Source: UBA6623 sp965238125 (lineage in GTDB: Bacteria; Acidobacteriota; Terriglobia; Bryobacterales; UBA6623). Taken from it: a stretch of 64,000 nt of DNA. Shown piece by piece: positions 58,524-64,000 of this stretch (position 1 is its first letter; every line of letters starts with the position of its first letter). Under the pieces are notes generated by a model. It made no database searches, was not told the origin of the DNA, and saw nothing but the letters and a program-made list of their open reading frames with translations. The translations under genes and the position numbers were made by a program. The DNA is taken from positions 434,001-498,000 of the forward strand of contig OZ250179.1 of NCBI GenBank assembly GCA_965238125.1, read 5' to 3'.

Positions 58524-60005
58524 CTAGAGTGCCGCAGTCAATACGGCCTCTTCCGTTGCTTGGTCGCCTTCGATGCGACTCACGATACGGCCGCGCTTCA
58601 TCACCAGCACGCGTGAGCTCATCGAAATTATTTCTGGAATGTCGGAGGAAACCAGCAGCAGCGCGGCACCGTTTCGAGCGAGTTCGCCGATCAACTTGTA
58701 GATCTCGCTCTTGGCGCCGACGTCGATTCCCGCAGTCGGCTCGTCGAGTAGGAAGACCTTCGCTCCGGTGCTTAGCCATTTCGCCAATGCCACTTTTTGC
58801 TGGTTGCCGCCGCTCAGGCTCGACACCACCTGGCGGCGGCCGCTCGCCCTGACATCGGTCTTTCGCATCATTTCGTCGATGAAGCCGTTTTCGAGACCCA
58901 ATCGTAGAAAGCCTCGCCGCGCGAATCTCCTCACGACCGCCAGCGTGATGTTTTCGCCGACGTCGCGGCATCCGACGACGCCTTCCCCATGGCGATCTTC
59001 CGACAAATAGGCGATGCCTGCCGCTAATGCTTCGCGGGGGGAGCGAATGCGCGCGGTTCGGCCGTCGACGGTGACCGCTCCCGAGTCGAACCCCAAGGCC
59101 CCGATGATGCACTTACAAACCTCGGTGCGTCCCGAGCCGACCAAGCCCGCCAAGCCCACAATTTCTCCGGCGTGCAAGCGGAAGCTTACATCCTCGAAAG
59201 TACCGTGGCGCGTCAGGCCCTCGACGGACAGTCTTTCGGGGCCCTGCTCGGCGGACTTCTCGGGGAACTGCTCGTTCCACTCGCGTCCGACCATGCGGCC
59301 AACCAGAAACGCCCGATCGATTTGCCCGTCGAGCGGATGGACGCCTACCGAGCGACCGTCGCGCAAGACTGTCACCCGGTCCGCGATCTCGAAGATTTCC
59401 TCGAGGCGATGGGAGATGTAGAGGATCGTGCGGCCTTCGGCCTTGAGCTTGCGCAGGATGTCGAAGAGCTTATCGAGCTCGCGAGGCCCCAACACCGCCG
59501 AGGGTTCGTCCAAGATCAAAACCTTCGCCGAGACCGAAAGCGCCCGCGCGATTTCGATGATGCGGCGTTCGCCGGCGCCGAAGTCTTTCACCGGGCGCCG
59601 CGGGTCGAGGTCGCAGTCAAGCCGATCGAGCAGTGAACGGGCTTCGTCGAACAACCTTTTCCAGTCGATGAACCCGAACCGTCCGCTTGGCGTGCGGCCT
59701 AGAAAGATGTTTTCGGCGACGGACTGCTCCGGAACCAGCGTGAACTGTTGATGGACAATTGACACCCCGGCGTCGAGTCCGTCCTGCGGGTTCGAAAAAC
59801 GCACGGGGTCACCGTCAAGCCGCATTGTCCCCTGGTCGGGGGCGAGCGCCCCGCAGAGGATTTTCATCAACGTGGATTTGCCGGCGCCGTTTTCACCGAG
59901 GACGGCGTGGATCTCGCCCGCTTCGGCGATGAAGTCGACCCGGTCGAGGGCGTGGGTTCCCCCGAAGGTTTTGACGATGCCGCGGGCTTCGAGTCGAGGG
60001 GTCAT
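58524..60005 (-). CDS. Sugar ABC importer ATP-binding protein (RbsA/MglA-like)
   Basis: The 493-residue ATPase has two nucleotide domains in tandem. The first: Walker A GENGAGKST, signature FGAGERR, Walker B LILDEPSAVLG; the second: QKVALAKWL with SGGNQ (the diverged signature of sugar importers), Walker B FLLDEPTAGIDVG, and a degenerate Walker A region GLVGSGRTEV. This matches the RbsA class, which imports pentoses, galactose or nucleosides. Starts ATG 60005. It is transcribed away from its likely permease partner (61727), with a DUF1501 gene between; no substrate-binding protein is seen. Confidence 0.87.
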   Translation of the reverse strand: MTPRLEARGIVKTFGGTHALDRVDFIAEAGEIHAVLGENGAGKSTLMKILCGALAPDQGTMRLDGDPVRFSNPQDGLDAGVSIVHQQFTLVPEQSVAENIFLGRTPSGRFGFIDWKRLFDEARSLLDRLDCDLDPRRPVKDFGAGERRIIEIARALSVSAKVLILDEPSAVLGPRELDKLFDILRKLKAEGRTILYISHRLEEIFEIADRVTVLRDGRSVGVHPLDGQIDRAFLVGRMVGREWNEQFPEKSAEQGPERLSVEGLTRHGTFEDVSFRLHAGEIVGLAGLVGSGRTEVCKCIIGALGFDSGAVTVDGRTARIRSPREALAAGIAYLSEDRHGEGVVGCRDVGENITLAVVRRFARRGFLRLGLENGFIDEMMRKTDVRASGRRQVVSSLSGGNQQKVALAKWLSTGAKVFLLDEPTAGIDVGAKSEIYKLIGELARNGAALLLVSSDIPEIISMSSRVLVMKRGRIVSRIEGDQATEEAVLTAAL

Positions 60006-60129
60006 GATCGGAATCAAGCCCTTCTATTGCTCGGGTTTGCCCGCATCGTGGGTCCGCCGCTTTGTTCGCGCCGCAGAACTCATCGCTTGACCGCTCACTT
60101 ACGTTCGCGGCTCGGTTTGGCGCGCCCCC

Positions 60130-61605
60130 TCACCCGACGAGCTGCTTGACCACGCGGCCGTGCACATCGGTGAGGCGGCGGTTGCGGCCGGCTTGGAAGT
60201 AGGTCAGCAGCGTATGGTCGAGCCCCATCTGGTGGAGAATCGTTGCGTGCAAGTCGTGTACATGGACTTTGTCCTCCACGGCCTGGTAGCCGAACTCGTC
60301 GGTTGCGCCGATCACTTGTCCGCCGGGAACTCCGCCGCCGGCCATCCAGGTGCTGAAGCCGCGCGGGCTGTGATCGCGGCCGTCGCCGTTTTGGCTGATC
60401 GGCGTGCGGCCGAACTCCCCGGCCCACACCACCAACGTGTCATCGAGGAGGCCTCGACTTTTCAGATCTTGTAATAGCCCCGCGATCGGGAGGTCGGTTT
60501 CGGCGCAGTGCTTGCCGTGGTTCGCATCCACATTTTCGTGCGCGTCCCAGTTGTCTTTGCCGTGCCCGCCGCCCGAATAGACTTGCACGAAACGAACGCC
60601 GCGCTCGACGAGGCGTCGCGCGATCAGGCAGTTGCGTCCGAATATTTCCGTCATGGGCCCATCGAGCCCGTAGAGCTTGCGGGTCGCCGGCGTTTCGCTC
60701 GCCAGATCGACCGCTTCGGGGGCCGATTGCTGCATCCGAAAGGCCAACTCGTAACTGGCGATGCGGGCGTCGAGTTCGTCGTTCTCCGGACCCGACGTGC
60801 CGCGCAGCTCGTGCAGCCGCCGCAGAAGGTCAAGCTGCCGACGTTGCTCGGTGTCGGTCACGCCCTCGGGCCGCTCGAGAAACAGGATCGGGTCGCCCCG
60901 GGAGCGGAACCGGGTCCCTTGGTAACTGGCCGGCATGTAGCCCGCGCCCCAATTTGGCGGGCCCGAAATAGGGCCGCCGCGAGGGTCGAGCAAGACGACG
61001 AATCCCGGCAAATCCTGATTTTCCGTGCCGAGCCCGTAGTTCACCCACGACCCCAGGCAGGGGTGCCCTTGGCGAAGCTGCCCGGTGTTCATCTGTAGCA
61101 ACCCCGAGCCGTGCGCGAAACTGTCGGCGTAAGTCGAGCGAATCACCGCCAGGTCGTCAATTTGACCGGCCAAATGCGGGTAGAGATCGGAAACCTCGAT
61201 ACCCGATTCGCCGTGGGGCTTGAAGGTGTGCGTGGACCCCATCAGGCCGCCCAGGCGGTCCTTGCGCATGGCCAGCAACAGGTCGCTTTTGAGAAACGGC
61301 AGCGGCTCTCCGTGGCGCCTGTTGAGTTCCGGCTTGGGGTCCCAGGTGTCGACTTGGCTGGGGCCGCCGTACATGAAAAGAAAAATGCACGACCTGGCTT
61401 TGGCGGGAAAATGCGGCGCTTTGGGAGCGGTTTCGGAGATTCGCGCGGCAAGGGCCGTATCGCCGAAAAAGCCGTCGGCGGCGAGCAAATAGGTCAGCGC
61501 CGTGCCGCCGAAACCACCGCCGGCTTCCCAGAGAAATTCACGCCGGGAACGGGCGGGCGGGGCCACACCCGCGGAATGGGGCCTGTCGTTGGTCGATCGG
61601 CGCAC
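60130..61605 (-). CDS. DUF1501 protein, Tat-exported (second)
   Basis: The 491-residue protein begins with SRREFLWEAGGGFGGTALTY (twin-arginine signal) and has the DUF1501 core: MYGGPSQVDTWDPKPELNRR, VIRSTYADSFAHGSGLLQMN, LVVWAGEFGRTPISQNGDGRD and the C-terminal ATILHQMGLDHTLLTYFQAG with DVHGRVVKQL. It belongs to a different DUF1501 subgroup from that at 14831 (LNRR/GP sequences, longer). Its neighbours are an ABC ATPase and, divergently, the ABC permease. Its PSD1 partner is not seen near; an orphan DUF1501 is notable. Confidence 0.87.
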   Translation of the reverse strand: MRRSTNDRPHSAGVAPPARSRREFLWEAGGGFGGTALTYLLAADGFFGDTALAARISETAPKAPHFPAKARSCIFLFMYGGPSQVDTWDPKPELNRRHGEPLPFLKSDLLLAMRKDRLGGLMGSTHTFKPHGESGIEVSDLYPHLAGQIDDLAVIRSTYADSFAHGSGLLQMNTGQLRQGHPCLGSWVNYGLGTENQDLPGFVVLLDPRGGPISGPPNWGAGYMPASYQGTRFRSRGDPILFLERPEGVTDTEQRRQLDLLRRLHELRGTSGPENDELDARIASYELAFRMQQSAPEAVDLASETPATRKLYGLDGPMTEIFGRNCLIARRLVERGVRFVQVYSGGGHGKDNWDAHENVDANHGKHCAETDLPIAGLLQDLKSRGLLDDTLVVWAGEFGRTPISQNGDGRDHSPRGFSTWMAGGGVPGGQVIGATDEFGYQAVEDKVHVHDLHATILHQMGLDHTLLTYFQAGRNRRLTDVHGRVVKQLVG

Positions 61606-61684
61606 GGCTCGCCTCCCGTGGGGAAAAGATTCCCGTTGCTAGAGTACAGCATTTCTACCACCGAGTCGAGGACCACCGACCGGA

Positions 61685-61690
61685 TATAAT
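61685..61690 (+). promoter_or_regulatory. Candidate -10 box for the ABC permease
   Basis: GGATATAATTGGG carries TATAAT 37 bases upstream of the ATG at 61727; the same context (GGATATAATCGG) precedes modB at 42518-42529. No clear -35 is visible. Confidence 0.35.
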
Positions 61691-61726
61691 TGGGCGCAGC
61701 CGAGGCTTCCCGGCGGTCTCTCATCC

Positions 61727-62695
61727 ATGGCATCCCCATCCGGCATCCGTCCCGCCGCCGCGCGGACGCTCCAACGCCTCGGACCCGGCGCCGGGGCGAT
61801 CGTTGCGTTCTTGTTGATCGTTTTGGCGGGAAGCCTTCTGTCTCCTACTTTTCTCAGCGGTCGCAACATCACCAACGTGCTTCGTCAAAGCGCCATGCTG
61901 GGCGTCGTCTCGGTCGGGATGACGTTCGTGATCCTCACCGCCGGCATCGACCTCTCGGTGGGCATGGTGCTGAGCCTGACGAGTGTCGTGGCCGCGCTGC
62001 TGTTTGCCGACGGCGGGGGGGCGCCTTTGCCGGTCGTTCTTTTCGCGACTTTGGCTCTGGGCGCGGCAATCGGCGCTTTCAATGCCTTGATGATTGTGTG
62101 GCGGGATACGGCGCCGTTTATCGTCACGCTAGCGATGATGGCCATTGCCGGCGGCGCGGCGCTGACGGTTTCGGGCGGTCGGCCGATCGGCGGCATCGCC
62201 GGAGCCTATGCCTGGATCGGCGCCGGTTTCATCGGCCCGATTCCCGTGCCGGTGCTGATCATGGTGGCGGTCTTCGCGATCGGCGCGCTGGTGCTGCGCT
62301 ACACCCCGTACGGACGCGAAGTGTATGCGGTCGGCGGCAACGAAGAGGCCGCGCGGCTGTCGGGTATTTCCATCCAGCGGGTGAAAATCATCACCTATTC
62401 GCTCAGCGGATTGCTGGCCGCGCTGGGGGGAATTATCTTCAGCGCGCGTGTCACCGTCGGCGATCCCTGGGCCGGACGCGGCCTCGAGCTCGACGCCATC
62501 GCCGCTGTCGTGATCGGCGGCACGAGTCTATTCGGCGGCATCGGCACGATGTGGGGCAGCCTGCTCGGCACGCTCATCATCACGACGATCAACAATCTGC
62601 TGAACCTGCTTAACGTTTCCCCCTACATGCAAGGCCTCGCCAAGGGGATTATCATTCTCGTGGCGATTACGCTTTATAAGAAGAAGGACCGTTGA
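61727..62695 (+). CDS. Sugar ABC importer permease (RbsC-like)
   Basis: The 322-residue permease of the branched-chain/ribose (BPD_transp_2) type has about eight to ten helices and the signatures GRNITNVLRQSAMLGVVSVG, TFVILTAGIDLSVGMVLSLT, TPYGREVYAVGGNEEAARLS and DAIAAVVIGGTSLFGGIGT. It would pair with the RbsA-like ATPase at 58524, but the two are on opposite strands and 1.7 kb apart. ATG 61727 is well supported by the family start. Confidence 0.9.
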   Translation: MASPSGIRPAAARTLQRLGPGAGAIVAFLLIVLAGSLLSPTFLSGRNITNVLRQSAMLGVVSVGMTFVILTAGIDLSVGMVLSLTSVVAALLFADGGGAPLPVVLFATLALGAAIGAFNALMIVWRDTAPFIVTLAMMAIAGGAALTVSGGRPIGGIAGAYAWIGAGFIGPIPVPVLIMVAVFAIGALVLRYTPYGREVYAVGGNEEAARLSGISIQRVKIITYSLSGLLAALGGIIFSARVTVGDPWAGRGLELDAIAAVVIGGTSLFGGIGTMWGSLLGTLIITTINNLLNLLNVSPYMQGLAKGIIILVAITLYKKKDR

Positions 62696-62823
62696 ACCCT
62701 GAGCCGCGCAGCGCATGACGATCGCATCGCGTGTCGGGTATTGCGCCCCGGTACCGAGAGCAGCGTGCCCCGGGGATGACCAAGCGCGGGGAAGCGCGGC
62801 ACGGACCCGCACACCGCGGGCAC

Positions 62824-64000
62824 TCAACTATTCACGTCGAAATAACTGCAGTCCGGGTGCGGGAACACTGCGGCGCTCACGCTCGCTTCCGGATCCATCA
62901 TGTGGCCTTCGGTGAGCTCGATACCGATTTCTTCGGGCTCGATGAGCTTGAATAGACCCTCTTGATCGGCCAAGTCCGGACAAGCCGCGTACCCGAAGCT
63001 GTAGCGCCGGCCGTGGTATTTCGCCCGGAAACGATCGAGCATCGTCGTCTCGGGTGCATCGGGAAAACCGTAGTCTTCTCGAATGCGCCGGTGCAGCCAT
63101 TCCGCCGCCGCTTCGGCGGTTTCAAGCGCCAAGGCTTGGACGGCGTGGGACTTGAGATATTCGCCCCGCTGCTTGTAACCTTCGGCGCGTTCGCGGATAC
63201 CCTCGCCCGCCGTGACCGCGAAGAGGGCAATGGAATCTCTGGTCCGGTTGGACGACGGCAGAATGTAGTCGGCCAAGCAAAGCCCGTCTTCGCGTTGTTG
63301 GCGAGGGAACGAGAAGCAATGAAGCGGAGCGTCCGCGCCCGATTCGTAGAGGCGAATCGCGTTGTCGCCGCTCTCGGCTTCGAAAAACCGCCACACGGCG
63401 CGCACCTTCATGAAATCCGCCGCCTCGGCTTGGATCTCCTCGACGATCGCGTGCAACTCGAGCGCCTTGGGGTCGCGCTCGCCGAGCATGCGTTCGAAAT
63501 TGCCGCGAAAGCCCAGATGCTTGACATAAAGCATCTGGGGATTGAGGTAGGTCCAAATTTCGGCCAACTGCGGCACGTCGCGCACGATGCGCTCCGGGTA
63601 GGGGGCGGGCGTCGGCGGCAAATTCCGGCGCACCCTCGGGCTTGGGCGGGTGGCGACCGAGGCTCTAGGCTTGGGCGCAACCGGCGCCGCGGACTCCGGT
63701 CGGCTCTCCGCGACAACGGCCTCGCGTTCGTCCGGGTCCATCAGCCGGTTCATCAAGCTCAACCCGGTCATGGCGTCTTGGGCGTAGCAAACGACCGAGC
63801 TCTCGCCGTAAGCGGGCGCGATCTTGTTGCGCGTGAATTTGTCGCTCAACGCCGCTCCGCCGACCAGCAAGGGCGGCGCGATTCCCGCCTGATGAAGATC
63901 GGTGGCCGTTACAACCATTTGTTGCGCGCTCTTGACCAGCAGACCCGACAACCCGATCGCATCGGCCTGGTGTTCGCGGTAAGCGGCGATCAAATCGGCG
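62824..64000 (-). CDS. metH: Cobalamin-dependent methionine synthase, C-terminal part (partial)
   Basis: The gene runs off the right edge; the visible ~390 residues include the end of the B12-binding domain (AIGLSGLLVKSAQQMVVTAT, APPLLVGGAALSDKFTRNKI), an Ala/Pro-rich linker and the AdoMet-binding reactivation domain (FESYAFRRIWTYLNP-like start, PSSNRTRDSIALFAVTAGEG, RFRAKYHGRRYSFGYAACPD, ELTEGHMMDPEASVSA and the C-terminal PHPDCSYF). MetH transfers a methyl group from methyl-THF to homocysteine via cobalamin. The stop is at 62824. The linker is longer than usual. Confidence 0.88.
   Translation of the reverse strand, partial: ADLIAAYREHQADAIGLSGLLVKSAQQMVVTATDLHQAGIAPPLLVGGAALSDKFTRNKIAPAYGESSVVCYAQDAMTGLSLMNRLMDPDEREAVVAESRPESAAPVAPKPRASVATRPSPRVRRNLPPTPAPYPERIVRDVPQLAEIWTYLNPQMLYVKHLGFRGNFERMLGERDPKALELHAIVEEIQAEAADFMKVRAVWRFFEAESGDNAIRLYESGADAPLHCFSFPRQQREDGLCLADYILPSSNRTRDSIALFAVTAGEGIRERAEGYKQRGEYLKSHAVQALALETAEAAAEWLHRRIREDYGFPDAPETTMLDRFRAKYHGRRYSFGYAACPDLADQEGLFKLIEPEEIGIELTEGHMMDPEASVSAAVFPHPDCSYFDVNS

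Noticed and set aside
1..64000. tRNA or rRNA genes
   Set aside because: Gaps were scanned by eye for the T-arm sequence GGTTCGAATCC and for cloverleaf ends; nothing convincing was found. A tRNAscan run would settle it.

Overview
The window is a GC-rich bacterial chromosome segment of about 64 kb. Acidobacteriota (Solibacteres/Bryobacterales-like) is my best guess, with Planctomycetota second. The evidence is: two DUF1501 proteins with twin-arginine signals, a broken DUF1549/DUF1553 (PSD1) gene with a cytochrome-like motif, a TonB of the PVRVGG type that I associate with Acidobacteriota, a dnaK-dnaJ-hspR chaperone operon, the order trmD-rplS-rnhB, and abundant palindromic intergenic repeats. 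This is pattern recognition only; no search was run.

Layout. 1-4.4 kb: housekeeping genes (end of trmD, rplS, rnhB, a small membrane protein, gatB, galE). 4.5-12.4 kb: a surface-polysaccharide locus (methyltransferase, Wzm/Wzt-type ABC exporter, a fused two-domain glycosyltransferase), interrupted by an IS630-type element sitting against the tail of a chemotaxis receptor gene. 12.5-20 kb: a block of exported proteins (PPC-domain protein, DUF1501, broken PSD1 gene, membrane diheme cytochrome). 20-21 kb: debris of a sodium:solute symporter and a Gfo/Idh/MocA oxidoreductase, then an MFS transporter. 22.6-33.1 kb: complex I genes nuoC-D-H-I-J-K-L-M-N on the minus strand, without nuoA, B, E, F, G and with repeats in several junctions. 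33.6-34.7 kb: a second IS630-type element, whose transposase needs a -1 frameshift and which has landed inside one of the repeats. 34.7-44.9 kb: a DUF255/YyaL protein, an FAD oxidoreductase, hspR-dnaJ-dnaK, modB-modC-thiE. 45-54 kb: frameshifted tonB, aldo/keto reductase, TPR protein, VTT-family membrane protein, SSS symporter with a coupled 50-residue membrane peptide, a TIM-barrel-like exported protein, an SGNH hydrolase and an NTF2-like gene with an in-frame stop. 54-64 kb: zinc-ribbon protein, hyuB, hyuA, an RbsA-like ATPase, a second DUF1501 gene, an RbsC-like permease and the 3' part of metH.

The most unusual signal is not a protein system. It is a family of composite repeats with inverted ends (core GGGGACAGTCC...CAGTCCCCATTTTTTCAC), in short (about 60-130 bp) and long (about 225-405 bp) forms, at seven places. 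They occupy junctions inside the nuo operon, supply the stop codon of the Wzt-type gene, extend into the 5' coding region of the PPC gene and host an IS. A second family consists of tandem heptamers (GGYTMAC / GTKARCC) placed at gene ends, twice containing the stop codon itself. Several genes are freshly broken (PSD1, tonB, NTF2-like, SSS/Gfo fusion, MCP tail), so the segment looks like one in which mobile repeats and small indels are actively eroding genes, or partly like an assembly with homopolymer errors; both readings are given where relevant.
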